64,000 bases of DNA from Actinocorallia populi. Its GTDB lineage: Bacteria > Actinomycetota > Actinomycetes > Streptosporangiales > Streptosporangiaceae. The first letter of the stretch is position 1. Every line of letters begins with the position of its first letter. The stretch spans positions 124,001 through 188,000 of the forward strand of contig NZ_PVZV01000001.1 in NCBI RefSeq assembly GCF_002995495.1, in the 5' to 3' direction. The notes under the pieces are model-generated. The model searched no databases and was not told where the DNA came from. It saw nothing but the letters and a program-made list of their open reading frames with translations. Shown here piece by piece: positions 33,012-41,293 of the stretch. The translations under genes and the position numbers were made by a program.

Positions 33012-34016
33012 TCAATGCGGTCGAGCAGGCTGCGGCGGCTTGAGGGCGGGCCACCAGGCCGTCAGGTCGTCGGGGTGGTAGACGGCGTCCAGGGCGAGGG
33101 AGCCGCGGATCAGCGGGAAACGCCGGCCCGGCGGCCAGGGGCGGACGGGGTCGGGCGGGTCCAGGACCACGACCCGGGTCTCGCCGAAGACGGGGATGTC
33201 GGCGGGCACCCCCTCGTTCCAGATCTGCTCGCCGTGCACGTCGGTCAGCCGCCACCAGCCGGTCACGGGCGGCGTTCCGGGCTCGACGTCGCCCGCGGTG
33301 AAGCAGCGGACCCAGCGCGGGTCCGGGGGCGTGCCCGGAAGCCTCCTGCCGACCAGCGCGGCCGCCAGGAGGACGTGCAGCTGGAAGTTGTCGCCGATGC
33401 CGTGGATGGTGACGGACCAGCCCTGCCGTGTCGGGCGGTCCAGGATGAGGAGCTCCTCGCCGTCCAGCATGCGCCTCAGGTCACGGACGTGCTCCAGGTC
33501 GGGGCAGTACTCCACGGCCCGGTCGACGATGTCGTCATGGTCGCGGACGGCCGCACGCGTCGCCGGCGAGTGCGTCAACAGCGTCACGGCGCTCTTCGCG
33601 AAATGCGGGAGGGCGTACCAGCACTGCATGGGGATGCGGGCGCGCTCGCCCATGAGCTGCCTGGACCGCTCCCAGATCTGCTGGTTCGGCCCCTGCGCCG
33701 GGTCGGGGAGGCCGGGTCCCCAGGTCTCCGCGAACGTCACCGCACCGGCCGCGATCCCGCTGAGCCGCTCGATGACGGGGATGCCGTCGACGTCCACGCC
33801 CTCCTTCTCGGCCAGCTCCCCCGCCAGCGCGGCGAGCCACCCGCCGCGCTGCGGCATGACCTCGGCCGAGGCGTCCACGAGGAGATGCGCCGCCGCGACG
33901 GCCTCCTCCGGTCCCGCCGCCCCGACGGCCCGTCTCGCCTCCCGCAGACTCTGCCCGAAGTCCGCACCCCCGCCCCGTGCCGCTTCCACCACCCGCGCAC
34001 AAGCATGAAGCAACAT
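33012..34016 (-). CDS. Hypothetical protein
   Basis: The 334-residue soluble protein has no signal peptide or membrane segment and no motif I recognise. It has an Ala-rich helical N-terminal third, a middle with D-H-D-D-I-V-D-R-A-V-E-Y-C-P-D-L and a Trp/Pro-rich C-terminal third. Codon bias supports coding. ATG 34016 follows GAGG; a TTG 33 bases upstream is an alternative. It is followed by the gene-free interval and stands alone. No function can be inferred. Confidence 0.72.
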   Translation of the reverse strand: MLLHACARVVEAARGGGADFGQSLREARRAVGAAGPEEAVAAAHLLVDASAEVMPQRGGWLAALAGELAEKEGVDVDGIPVIERLSGIAAGAVTFAETWGPGLPDPAQGPNQQIWERSRQLMGERARIPMQCWYALPHFAKSAVTLLTHSPATRAAVRDHDDIVDRAVEYCPDLEHVRDLRRMLDGEELLILDRPTRQGWSVTIHGIGDNFQLHVLLAAALVGRRLPGTPPDPRWVRCFTAGDVEPGTPPVTGWWRLTDVHGEQIWNEGVPADIPVFGETRVVVLDPPDPVRPWPPGRRFPLIRGSLALDAVYHPDDLTAWWPALKPPQPARPH

Positions 34017-34212
34017 GAACCTCAACCTACTAGGAGATAACACCAGCAACTGGACGAATCCCCTGCTCCACCGGTGGATCCTCCGTTGAGACAGCCGCTC
34101 CGGCCTCCGGGTTCACCCGTGTCCCCTTCCGGACGCGGGCGGCGGCACGGAAATCACGGAACTCCCGTCCGGCCCCTCATCCGAGAACGAACTTGAGAGA
34201 AAGGCATGAGAA

Positions 34213-34725
34213 ATGCAGATCGTACTGAAACTGGGCGACATCACCGAAGCGCGGGTGGACGCGGTCGTCAACGCCGCGAATTCCTCCCTGCTGGGCGGCG
34301 GAGGGGTGGACGGCGCGATCCACCGCAGGGGCGGTCCGGAGATCCTCGCGGCCTGCCGGAAACTGCGCGCCTCGCACTACGGGAAAGGGCTGCCCACCGG
34401 GCAGGCCGTGGCCACCACGGCGGGCCTCCTGCCGGCGGACCGGGTCATCCACACCGTGGGCCCCGTCTGGTCGCCGGACGAGGACCGCTCGGCTCTGCTG
34501 GCCTCCTGCTACCGCGAATCCCTGCGCGTCGCCGACGAACTGGAGGCCCGGACCGTGGCCTTCCCCGCCATTTCGGCGGGCATCTTCGGCTGGCCCGTCC
34601 GCGATGCCGCGAGAATCGCCGTGGAAACCGTGAAAAAGACCCCCAGTAACGTACTGGAAGTGCGTTTCGTCCTTTTCACACCGGACGTTCTGGAGGCCTT
34701 TGCCGCGGCCGCCGAAGCCCATTAG
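34213..34725 (+). CDS. Macrodomain protein, O-acetyl-ADP-ribose deacetylase-like
   Basis: The 170-residue protein is a single MacroD/YmdB-type macrodomain: an initial G-D-I-T-E-A-R-V-D-A-V-V-N-A-A-N segment, the glycine-rich G-G-G-G-V-D-G-A-I-H loop that binds ADP-ribose, T-x-G-P-V-W, and the P-A-I-S-A-G-I-F-G-W loop. Such enzymes hydrolyse O-acetyl-ADP-ribose or remove ADP-ribose from proteins. ATG 34213 is preceded by AAAGG at somewhat long spacing. It is a single gene upstream of the tRNA cluster. Confidence 0.93.
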   Translation: MQIVLKLGDITEARVDAVVNAANSSLLGGGGVDGAIHRRGGPEILAACRKLRASHYGKGLPTGQAVATTAGLLPADRVIHTVGPVWSPDEDRSALLASCYRESLRVADELEARTVAFPAISAGIFGWPVRDAARIAVETVKKTPSNVLEVRFVLFTPDVLEAFAAAAEAH

Positions 34726-34983
34726 CGTTCAGTCCCGAGCGAGGAGGGAGACCGCCTCCGGCGGGCGGCACACCGCCTTTCCGTGAAGAAATGCGCGGCC
34801 CCGCCGAGGAGCGGATCCGCCGACGCGCGCCGCCCGCCTCGCCCGCGACGGGCACAGCCGGCCCCTCGCGCCGAGCCGTGCCCGCATGATCGAGAAGCCT
34901 CCCGCCCCAACGTCATGCGCGGGCCTCCGGACGGCGCAGGAGGCCGCCGGGAACCCCGCAGGACGGGCGCCCCGGAAACCGAG
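34726..34983. other. Gene-free interval before the tRNA promoter
   Basis: No convincing gene is seen between the macrodomain stop and the tRNA promoter. Open frames here lack codon bias. The sequence is GC-rich with short inverted repeats but no clear terminator. Confidence 0.5.
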
Positions 34984-35013
34984 TTGGCACCACTCCTCAA
35001 CATGGCCTAAGCT
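34984..35013 (+). promoter_or_regulatory. Candidate promoter of the tRNA-Asp/tRNA-Phe unit
   Basis: TTGGCA (34984-34989), an 18-base spacer and TAAGCT (35008-35013) precede the tRNA-Asp gene by about 50 bases, a normal distance for a tRNA leader. Confidence 0.55.
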
Positions 35014-35063
35014 TTCGGTCGTTGCCACGGAGCGAAAGCGCAAAGCACCGGAGGCAGCACCAA

Positions 35064-35137
35064 GGTCCTGTGGAGCAGTTGGAGTGCTCGCCACCCTGTC
35101 AAGGTGGAGGTCGCGGGTTCAAGTCCCGTCAGGACCG
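35064..35137 (+). tRNA. tRNA-Asp (anticodon GTC)
   Basis: The 74-base gene has a 7-bp acceptor stem (GGTCCTG with CAGGACC), the anticodon stem CCACC/GGTGG around CTGTCAA (anticodon GTC) and the T-arm GCGGGTTCAAGTCCCGT. The 3' CCA is not encoded. Confidence 0.96.
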
Positions 35138-35150
35138 CTTTCCCTTGCAC

Positions 35151-35227
35151 GGCCAGGTAGCTCAGTTGGTACGAGCGACCGCCTGAAAAGCGGTAGGTCG
35201 GCGGTTCGACCCCGCCCCTGGCCACCA
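35151..35227 (+). tRNA. tRNA-Phe (anticodon GAA)
   Basis: The acceptor stem GGCCAGG/CCTGGCC, anticodon stem ACCGC/GCGGT around CTGAAAA (anticodon GAA), and T-arm GCGGTTCGACCCCGC identify tRNA-Phe. Unlike the neighbouring tRNA-Asp, the 3' CCA is encoded (35225-35227). It is 13 bases downstream and probably co-transcribed. Confidence 0.96.
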
Positions 35228-35230
35228 TCA

Positions 35231-35275
35231 CCGGAGGTCCAATCCGAGAAATCGGGTTCGGGCCTCCGGCTTTTT
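35231..35275 (+). terminator. Intrinsic terminator of the tRNA unit
   Basis: The outer stem CCGGAGG/CCTCCGG encloses an inner CCGA-GAAA-TCGG hairpin and is followed by five T residues (35271-35275). This is the clearest classical rho-independent terminator in the window. Confidence 0.88.
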
Positions 35276-35389
35276 GCGTTCGCGATGACAGTGAGAAGGG
35301 TCACTTAGTGAGGTAAAGAGGGCGTCTGGGCGGTTTGGGGGAATCGCTTGCGGCAATGGGACCGTACACGACGGACGAAAGGAGTGGTC

Positions 35390-35830
35390 ATGGCCATCGA
35401 ACAGCGTCCGGGTACGGAGGAGCCGCGGGACCGGGCCCAGTCGCACCTGACGGGGACGCCCGAGATCGACGCCGAGTGGAGCGGAGGGGACTCCGAGGAG
35501 CTTCCGCGCCTGGTGCACCCGGAGGGCAGCGCGCACGGGAAACTGTCGTCTTGGCTGGTGGTGATCACGGTGTTCGTGGCGTTCGCCGTGGCCGGGGTCG
35601 CGCTCATCCTCAAGGCGTGGGTGGTGATCTGGATCTGCGTGGCGATCATCGCGCTGATGTTCCCGGTGGCGATCGCGGTGCGGATCATGGACGACACCGT
35701 GGGCTGGGCCAGGCCCACGCCCGGCGAGATCACCCGGGGCGACATGACCAGGACGGCCACGCGGGTGCGCGAGGACCAGATGCAGAAGATCGAAGAGGAG
35801 AGGAAGCGCGAGCGGCACGTCCGCAAGTGA
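35390..35830 (+). CDS. Small two-helix membrane protein
   Basis: The 146-residue protein has a soluble acidic N-terminus of about 50 residues, two adjacent transmembrane helices (about 53-75 and 77-98), and a charged C-terminal tail ending in a Lys/Arg/Glu-rich helix. GGAG at good spacing precedes the ATG at 35390. It is conserved in style among actinobacteria but I do not recognise a named family. It is convergent with the next gene. Confidence 0.78.
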   Translation: MAIEQRPGTEEPRDRAQSHLTGTPEIDAEWSGGDSEELPRLVHPEGSAHGKLSSWLVVITVFVAFAVAGVALILKAWVVIWICVAIIALMFPVAIAVRIMDDTVGWARPTPGEITRGDMTRTATRVREDQMQKIEEERKRERHVRK

Positions 35831-35840
35831 CACCGTCGGC

Positions 35841-36500
35841 TCAGAGCGTCAGACCGAAGAGGTGAAGGCGCTCGACGGCCTCCGGAACGGTCAGCGTGGG
35901 CACGGACTCGCCTTCCAGCAGGCCCCCCGGGCCGACCTCACGGGTGTGCCGCCAAGCGCCGAGCAGCAGGACGTGCAGCCGCTCGTGCTCCGGCAGCGGT
36001 TCGGGGGCGCGATCGGCGGCGAGGAACCAGTAGAGCTGCTCCTCTCCACCGGCCGACAGGCACCGCTCCAGTCGGCGCGCGGCCTCCTCGGGGTCCTCGT
36101 GGACCGAGAGCCGGGAGGCCAGCAGTGCCAGGAGCGGGGGTTCCAGCAGGCCGTCCAGCAGCCGGTGGAACTCCGGACGGCTCAGCACCGCCCGCCCGCC
36201 GCGCGTGACGACCTCGACCAGCACGGCCCGGAGGAACCCCTCGGCCCCCGACCCGACGAAACCCGTGGGACACCCGGCGTCCCGTACCCGGGAGAGCGCG
36301 CTGCGAGGCCCCCCGCCCGTCACGGCGGGGGGCCTCGCAGCGTGTCCGCCGTCGGAAAAGCCCGGAGTGCCCCGTGTCAGCAGGCGATGCAGCCCGAACA
36401 GGGCGAACATCAGCAGGACCGCGCCCAGGACGGGCTCCCGCCAGGGCGGGGAGTCCGGCGACCCCAAGAAGACGACGCCCGGCATCGCACGACCGAACAC
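35841..36500 (-). CDS. Hypothetical protein with one N-terminal membrane segment
   Basis: From GTG 36500 the protein has 219 residues, with a single hydrophobic segment (about 22-40, P-V-L-G-A-V-L-L-M-F-A-L-F-G) and a soluble, Leu/Glu-rich helical C-terminal domain. I do not recognise it. The start is uncertain: GTG 36500 has GGAAGGTGG upstream and ATG 36485 is an alternative. The frame crosses a perfect 19-bp inverted repeat (36299-36342) which is unusual inside a coding region; the real gene might begin after it. Confidence 0.55.
   Translation of the reverse strand: MFGRAMPGVVFLGSPDSPPWREPVLGAVLLMFALFGLHRLLTRGTPGFSDGGHAARPPAVTGGGPRSALSRVRDAGCPTGFVGSGAEGFLRAVLVEVVTRGGRAVLSRPEFHRLLDGLLEPPLLALLASRLSVHEDPEEAARRLERCLSAGGEEQLYWFLAADRAPEPLPEHERLHVLLLGAWRHTREVGPGGLLEGESVPTLTVPEAVERLHLFGLTL
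36299..36342. repeat. Perfect 19-bp inverted repeat inside a reading frame
   Basis: The arms 36299-36317 and 36324-36342 are exact complements (CGCTGCGAGGCCCCCCGCC) around the loop CGTCAC. The hairpin resembles a terminator but lies about 460 to 500 bases inside the minus-strand gene that ends at 35841. Confidence 0.75.
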
Positions 36501-36601
36501 AGGCGGCCACCTTCCCCCCGAACGATGACCTGTGGGGCCGTCATGCAATCAGCGCCGCCGCCCCCCGCCCGCGGCACACACGGAGCGTTAGCGAGCTGTG
36601 A

Positions 36602-37222
36602 TCACAGATCGACGCCCTCACCCGGCGCCAGACGGACGTATTCGGGCGCGGTGAGCGAATCCAGCATGCGATCGAACACCGCGATGCCGTCGTCGCCGAG
36701 GATCGCCTCGTGGATGGGGTGGACCCGCTGCGGGGCGACGCGCTCGATGTAGTCGGTCCCCTCGCTCAGCTTCATCCACGGCGCCGCCGTCGGCGCGAGG
36801 AGCGTGTGCACCGGCAGTTCCGGCACGGTGAAGCTGTCGCCCGGGTGGAAGATCCCGTCGAAGTAGTACCCGACGTTCTCGATCACGGGGAGTGACGGAT
36901 GAATCACCGCATGCTTCTCACCGAACACCTTGACCTCCAGGCCCGCGGCCCGGATGACGTCGCCGTGGCGGACCGCCGTGAAAGGCGTGCCCTTCAGGAA
37001 CTCCTCCAGGGACGGCGGCCCGTAGATCTCCAGGTCGGGGCGGCGCGCCTTGAGGTCCCGCACGGCGTCGGGATCGAGGTGGTCGAAGTGCACATGCGTG
37101 ATCAGGACGGCGTCCGGGTCCTCCAGGGGCGCGGAACCGGAGAAGGCGCCGGGGTCGACGACCAGACGGCCTTCGGAGGTCTCGAAGCGGATGCAGGAGT
37201 GCGGGAACTTCACCATTCTCAT
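36602..37222 (-). CDS. MBL-fold metallohydrolase (UlaG-like)
   Basis: The 206-residue protein is a compact metallo-beta-lactamase-fold hydrolase with the metal motif T-H-V-H-F-D-H-L-D (about residue 42-50), a G-E-K-H-A-V-I-H segment (second His group) and P-G-D-S-F in the core. It resembles the UlaG-like group of small lactonase/phosphodiesterase relatives. The substrate is unknown. Starts at 37222 or 37216 (M-R-M-V-K-F) differ by two residues. Confidence 0.9.
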   Translation of the reverse strand: MRMVKFPHSCIRFETSEGRLVVDPGAFSGSAPLEDPDAVLITHVHFDHLDPDAVRDLKARRPDLEIYGPPSLEEFLKGTPFTAVRHGDVIRAAGLEVKVFGEKHAVIHPSLPVIENVGYYFDGIFHPGDSFTVPELPVHTLLAPTAAPWMKLSEGTDYIERVAPQRVHPIHEAILGDDGIAVFDRMLDSLTAPEYVRLAPGEGVDL

Positions 37223-37347
37223 GCGCCCATCATTCCCCGGCCCGGCTCGGGCCCCTCCGGCGTCACCGCGCTCCGCGCCCGGGTGACCAGACCTTTCTGA
37301 GTATCTCTACGGATGTCCGGAAGCCCTTCCGCAGGGAAGATCCCCCT

Positions 37348-39327
37348 ATGACCAGCTGTGCCGCCTGCGGCGCGCCCCTGCCGCAGGAGCCCCCCTCCCG
37401 CTGCCCCGCCCCCTACTGCGGATTCCCCCTCGGCCTTCCCGAAGCCGGCGAACTGCGGGAGATCCGGGAGCGGCTCGACGCGCTGCGGGCCGAGATGGAC
37501 CCGCTCCTGGCCCGCCGCGCCGAGATCCTCCGCCTCGCCCGCGCGGCGGCCGCCGCGTCCCGCCCCGAACTCGACGCCCGGCGCGCCCGCACCCTGCTGC
37601 TCGGCCTCGGCGCGAGCCTGCTCGGCATCGCCGCGCTGATCTTCACCGTGGTGAGCTGGGGCCGGCTCGGCCTCCCCGCCAAGGCGGCCGTCCTCACCGG
37701 CCTGGCCGCCCTCGCCCTGTACCTGCCCTGGCCCCTGGCACGGCGCGGGCTCACCGCGACCGGCGAGGCGCTCTCCGCGCTCGGGCTGCTCCTGCTGGTC
37801 CTCGAGGGCTACGCCGCCTTCTCCTACGGCCTCTTCGACGGTGTCCCCGGCGACTGGTACACCGCTTTCTTCGCGTTGTTCCTGGCGCTCGGCTGGACGG
37901 CCTATGCCAAGTACTCCCCGTTGCGCACGCCCCTCCCCGTGGCGGTCGTGGTGCTCCAGTTCCCGCTGCCGCTGCTGGCCTACGCCTACGACGACGCGGT
38001 CCCGTACCCGTTCGTCGCCGCTCTGCTCGCCGACGGCGCGTTGACGCTGTTCGTCCTCCGCCGCACGGCCCGGCGCGCCTCGTCCGGCTCCGCCGCGGCC
38101 GGTCTGTCCTTCGCACTGGTGATCCTCACCGCCTACGCCGCCGGGAACCTCCACCAGCGGGACGAACAGCTGAAGGCCGCCCTCTTCCTGGCCGCCGTCG
38201 CCGTCCTGGCCCGCCTGTGGTCGCGTGAACACCGTTTCTTCGGAGTCCCCGCGGGACTCGCCGCCGTCCTGGCCGTCGCCTTCCCCCTGCAGGACCTCCT
38301 TCCCCGCGCCCACGCGGTCACGGCGTTCTCCCTGGCGGCCCTGATCCCCCTCCTGGCGACCGCACGGGGCGGACGGTGGCACGGGGCCACCGCGATGGTC
38401 CGCGGAGTCTCCTGGGCCTTCCTGGCCGCGTCGGGCCTGTTCTCGCTGTACGCCCTCGCCGCGACCCTCCTCGGCCCCGAACGGACCGTCCCCGGACCCG
38501 TCCCGATCGTGCTGGGCCTGATCGCGCTCGGCATGGCCGCCGAACGGCTCCGCCCCGCCGCGACCGTCTTCGCCGCGCTGGCGCTCCACGCCGTCGCCCC
38601 GGCCCTGGCCTTCGGAGACGAGGCCGTCCGCGACTGGCAGACGGCGGTGGTCTGCCTGCTCATCGTGCTCGCCGCCGCCTTGCGCGAGTCCGTCGCCGAG
38701 ACGCTCCTCGCCCTGCTCCTGCTGGTCTGCCTGCCCGGCCCCCCGCACCTCGGCCCGCAGGCCGTGCTCCTCCTGCTGCTGACGGCGGGCGGCGCCGCGG
38801 CCCGCAACGTCCCGGCCCGCCTGATGCTCGGCATCGCCGCCGCCCTGTGGTCCGGCGTAGTGGTCTTCGACGCGGTCGACCGGCTCGGCTGGACCCCGCC
38901 GCCGGAGACCTTCACCCTCCCCGTCGCCCTGGCCGGTCTCCTGCTCGGCCTCGGCTGGCGGAAGCGTGCCGGATCGTCCTGGCTCGCCTACGCGCCCGGC
39001 CTCGCCGTCCTCCTCGGCCCGAGCCTCCTGCTCATGCTCGACCAGGACGGCTGGACCCGCCCGCTCCTGCTCGGCGCCGCGGCGCTCGCCGTCTGCCTGG
39101 CCGGCGTGCGGCTCGGGCTGCAGGCCCCCGCCGTCCTCGGCGGCCTGGCACTGCTCCTGGACGCCGCGCACCAGACGGCCCCGTACGTCCGGGACGCCGT
39201 CACCGCGCTCCCCCAGTGGATCCCCATCGCCGCCGCGGGAGTCCTCCTGCTCTCGCTCGGCGCGACCTACGAGCGGCACATCCGCCGCGCTCGCAGCCTG
39301 TACTCCCGCCTCTCAGCCATGCACTGA
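37348..39327 (+). CDS. Large membrane protein with N-terminal zinc ribbon (SCO7613-like)
   Basis: The 659-residue protein starts with a Cys4 zinc-ribbon-like segment (C-A-A-C then C-P-A-P-Y-C within residues 4-24), a charged coiled region, then about 16 or more hydrophobic helices from residue 85 to the end. This matches the long actinobacterial 'SCO7613 C-terminal domain' membrane proteins. The function is unknown. The gene is followed at 16 bases by the yiaA/B-like gene, so they form a two-gene unit. Confidence 0.85.
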   Translation: MTSCAACGAPLPQEPPSRCPAPYCGFPLGLPEAGELREIRERLDALRAEMDPLLARRAEILRLARAAAAASRPELDARRARTLLLGLGASLLGIAALIFTVVSWGRLGLPAKAAVLTGLAALALYLPWPLARRGLTATGEALSALGLLLLVLEGYAAFSYGLFDGVPGDWYTAFFALFLALGWTAYAKYSPLRTPLPVAVVVLQFPLPLLAYAYDDAVPYPFVAALLADGALTLFVLRRTARRASSGSAAAGLSFALVILTAYAAGNLHQRDEQLKAALFLAAVAVLARLWSREHRFFGVPAGLAAVLAVAFPLQDLLPRAHAVTAFSLAALIPLLATARGGRWHGATAMVRGVSWAFLAASGLFSLYALAATLLGPERTVPGPVPIVLGLIALGMAAERLRPAATVFAALALHAVAPALAFGDEAVRDWQTAVVCLLIVLAAALRESVAETLLALLLLVCLPGPPHLGPQAVLLLLLTAGGAAARNVPARLMLGIAAALWSGVVVFDAVDRLGWTPPPETFTLPVALAGLLLGLGWRKRAGSSWLAYAPGLAVLLGPSLLLMLDQDGWTRPLLLGAAALAVCLAGVRLGLQAPAVLGGLALLLDAAHQTAPYVRDAVTALPQWIPIAAAGVLLLSLGATYERHIRRARSLYSRLSAMH

Positions 39328-39343
39328 ACCGAAGGAGCTCCCC

Positions 39344-39598
39344 ATGGCACCCGCCCCCAGGAACATCACGTCCAACGCGTTCTTCTTCCAGGCCGCCATC
39401 TCGTTCGTCATCTCGTTCGCGGCCGTCGGGCTCGGGATCGTGTACCTGCCCGTCGACATGTGGGTGCGCGGCTTCCTCGGCATCGCCATGCTGTACGTCA
39501 TCACCTCGACGTTCACGCTCGCCAAGTGCATCCGCGACCGCCAGGAGATGGCCGCGCTCGAACGCGTCGCCGCGGGCTCGCCCTACTACAGCTCCTGA
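39344..39598 (+). CDS. YiaA/YiaB-family inner membrane protein
   Basis: The 84-residue protein has the YiaAB pattern: two transmembrane helices with F-F-F-Q-A-A-I-S-F near the start and G-I-A-M-L-Y-V-I-T-S-T-F-T-L-A-K in the second, followed by a short charged tail. Function is unknown in the family. GAAGGAG precedes the ATG at ideal spacing. Confidence 0.88.
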   Translation: MAPAPRNITSNAFFFQAAISFVISFAAVGLGIVYLPVDMWVRGFLGIAMLYVITSTFTLAKCIRDRQEMAALERVAAGSPYYSS

Positions 39599-39605
39599 GG
39601 ACCGC

Positions 39606-39815
39606 TCAGCCGCGCACCGGCAGGGGATCGTGCTCCTTGCCGGTGCCGCCGCACATGCGGCAGGGCTCGTCCACCCGCACCCAGCCGATAACGCCGCCCG
39701 CCTCGCGCTGGGGCTTCTCCGGACGCCACCAGCCCGAACCCTCACAGAACCGGCAGACCAGGTCGTCCCGATCGCACCACCGGCAGAGCTCGAGCCCGCA
39801 CCGCTCCGGGATCAC
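39606..39815 (-). CDS. Cys-rich microprotein with two DnaJ-like zinc motifs
   Basis: The 69-residue protein has C-x2-C at C-R-W-C, then C-R-F-C-E-G-S-G and C-R-M-C-G-G-T-G, the C-x2-C-x-G-x-G signature of DnaJ-type zinc fingers, spaced about 30 residues apart. It starts with GTG at 39815, which overlaps the TGA of the upstream microprotein as GTGA. The two together would give a four-motif zinc protein split over two frames. It probably binds zinc; the partner is unknown. Confidence 0.65.
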   Translation of the reverse strand: MIPERCGLELCRWCDRDDLVCRFCEGSGWWRPEKPQREAGGVIGWVRVDEPCRMCGGTGKEHDPLPVRG

Positions 39816-39964
39816 CGGCACAACCCGGTGCCGTCGCACACATGGCAGTTCTCCACGCTGTCCACCCAGGTCACCGAGCCGTCCTCCCCCTGCCGGGGGC
39901 GCTGGTAGGTGACCCGCCCCGATCCCGTGCAATGGCCGCAAGGCGGTGGATCGTCTCTCGCCAA
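39812..39964 (-). CDS. Cys-rich microprotein, upstream partner
   Basis: From TTG 39964 the protein has 50 residues with C-G-H-C-T-G-S-G near the N-terminus and C-H-V-C-D-G-T-G at the C-terminus, again the DnaJ-like zinc signature. AAGGGGGTG lies ahead of the TTG. Longer in-frame extensions enter the tandem repeats and are considered non-coding. The GTGA overlap with the next gene suggests coupled translation. Confidence 0.55.
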   Translation of the reverse strand: MARDDPPPCGHCTGSGRVTYQRPRQGEDGSVTWVDSVENCHVCDGTGLCR

Positions 39965-39998
39965 CCCGCACCCACCCCCTTCTCCCGCGACGCCCCCG

Positions 39999-40199
39999 TC
40001 CACATGAGGACGCGTGCCTGGCGGCACGCTACCCGTGGCTGAACGCGCGCTAACGCGCGCTGCACGATCCACATGAGGACGCTTGCCTGGCGGCACGTAC
40101 CCGTGACCGAACGCGCGCTAACGCACACTGCACGATCCACACGAGGACGCGTGCCCGGCGGCACGTACCCGTGACCGGGCGCGCGCTAACGCACGATCC
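39999..40199. repeat. Three tandem copies of a 68-69-bp hairpin-rich element
   Basis: Copies begin at 39999, 40068 and 40136 with about 85 to 90% identity, plus a short partial unit at 40197. Each contains the hairpin GCGTGCC-TGGC-GGCACGC (with variants) and a second GC-palindrome around GCGCTAACGC. A single copy of the core is found at 1561-1591, and a related hairpin lies near 17976-17998. The array fills most of the gap between the microproteins and pyrD. Confidence 0.8.
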
Positions 40200-40279
40200 A
40201 GGATGACCCGCGGGATCCCGCGCGTCCACCGCGACCCCCCGCCCGCGCGCGCCACGCCCGCCTGAGAAGATGGGACATC

Positions 40280-41287
40280 GTGTACGCGCTGCTGTTCTCC
40301 CAGGTGCTCCGGCGGATCGACGCCGAGCGGGTCCATCATCTGACCATCAGGCTGCTGCGCGTGATCCAGGCGGTCCCCGGACTGGCCGGACTGCTGCGCA
40401 GGCTGCTGGGGCCCAAGGGGCCCGAGATCGAGGCGTTCGGCCTGCGGTTCCCCGGGCCGCTCGGGCTGGCCGCCGGGTTCGACAAGGACGCCCAGGTCTA
40501 CGAGGCCCTCGCCGGCTTCGGGTTCGGCCACGTCGAGGTCGGGACGATCACCGGCGAGCCGCAGCCCGGCAACCCGCGCCCCCGGCTGTTCCGCCTGCCT
40601 CCCGACCGCGCCATCGTCAACCGGATGGGCTTCAACAACCGGGGCGCGGCGGACGCGGTCGCACGGCTGCGCCGCAGGCGCGACGTCGTCGTCGGCGTGA
40701 ACATCGGCAAGACCAAGGCTGTGCCCGAAGAGGAGGCGGCCGCCGACTACGTGAAGTCGACGAAGCTGCTGGCCCCGCTCGCCGACTACCTCGTCGTCAA
40801 CGTCAGCTCGCCCAACACGCCGGGTCTGCGCAACCTCCAGGCCGTCGAGCACCTGCGGCCGCTGCTGCGGGCGGTGCAGGACGCCAAGGGCGGCACCCCG
40901 CTGCTGGTCAAGATCGCACCCGACCTGGCCGACGAGGACGTGGACGCCGTCGCCGACCTCGCGCTGGAGCTGGGCCTGGACGGCATCATCGCGACCAACA
41001 CCACGATCTCCCGGGAGGGCCTGCGCGGCGACCCCGCCATCGCGGCGCAGGCGGGCGGCCTGTCCGGCGCGCCCGTCAAGCACCGCTCGGTGGAGGTCCT
41101 CGAACGGCTGAAGGCCAGGACCGGCGACCGGCTCACGCTGGTCTCCGTCGGCGGCATCGAGACCGCCGACGACGTGCGCGCGCGCCTGGCCGCCGGCGCC
41201 ACCCTCGTCCAGGGCTACACCGGGATGATCTACGGCGGCCCGCTCTGGGCCTACAAGATCAACCGGGAGCTGCGCCGGGGCCGCTGA
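40280..41287 (+). CDS. pyrD: Quinone-dependent dihydroorotate dehydrogenase
   Basis: The 335-residue protein is a class 2 DHODH: an N-terminal helical membrane-association segment (residues 1-45), then the TIM barrel with A-G-F-D-K-D (FMN), N-R-M-G-F-N-N, the catalytic Ser region [11 protein letters not shown] (about 174-184), K-I-A-P-D-L, and V-G-G-I phosphate loop. It oxidises dihydroorotate to orotate in pyrimidine synthesis and passes electrons to quinone. GTG 40280 is the start; GGGAC lies shortly upstream. The next gene is convergent at 6 bases. Confidence 0.97.
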   Translation: MYALLFSQVLRRIDAERVHHLTIRLLRVIQAVPGLAGLLRRLLGPKGPEIEAFGLRFPGPLGLAAGFDKDAQVYEALAGFGFGHVEVGTITGEPQPGNPRPRLFRLPPDRAIVNRMGFNNRGAADAVARLRRRRDVVVGVNIGKTKAVPEEEAAADYVKSTKLLAPLADYLVVNVSSPNTPGLRNLQAVEHLRPLLRAVQDAKGGTPLLVKIAPDLADEDVDAVADLALELGLDGIIATNTTISREGLRGDPAIAAQAGGLSGAPVKHRSVEVLERLKARTGDRLTLVSVGGIETADDVRARLAAGATLVQGYTGMIYGGPLWAYKINRELRRGR

Positions 41288-41293
41288 CCGCGC

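Noticed and set aside
32608-33081. A possible 157-residue protein downstream of the RNase H-like gene
   Set aside because: It overlaps the terminator and the convergent gene, lacks a Shine-Dalgarno and has no codon bias or motifs.
39999-40199. CRISPR array or tRNA-like elements in the 69-bp repeats
   Set aside because: Units are adjacent without variable spacers and have no tRNA cloverleaf; the pattern is a tandem duplication.
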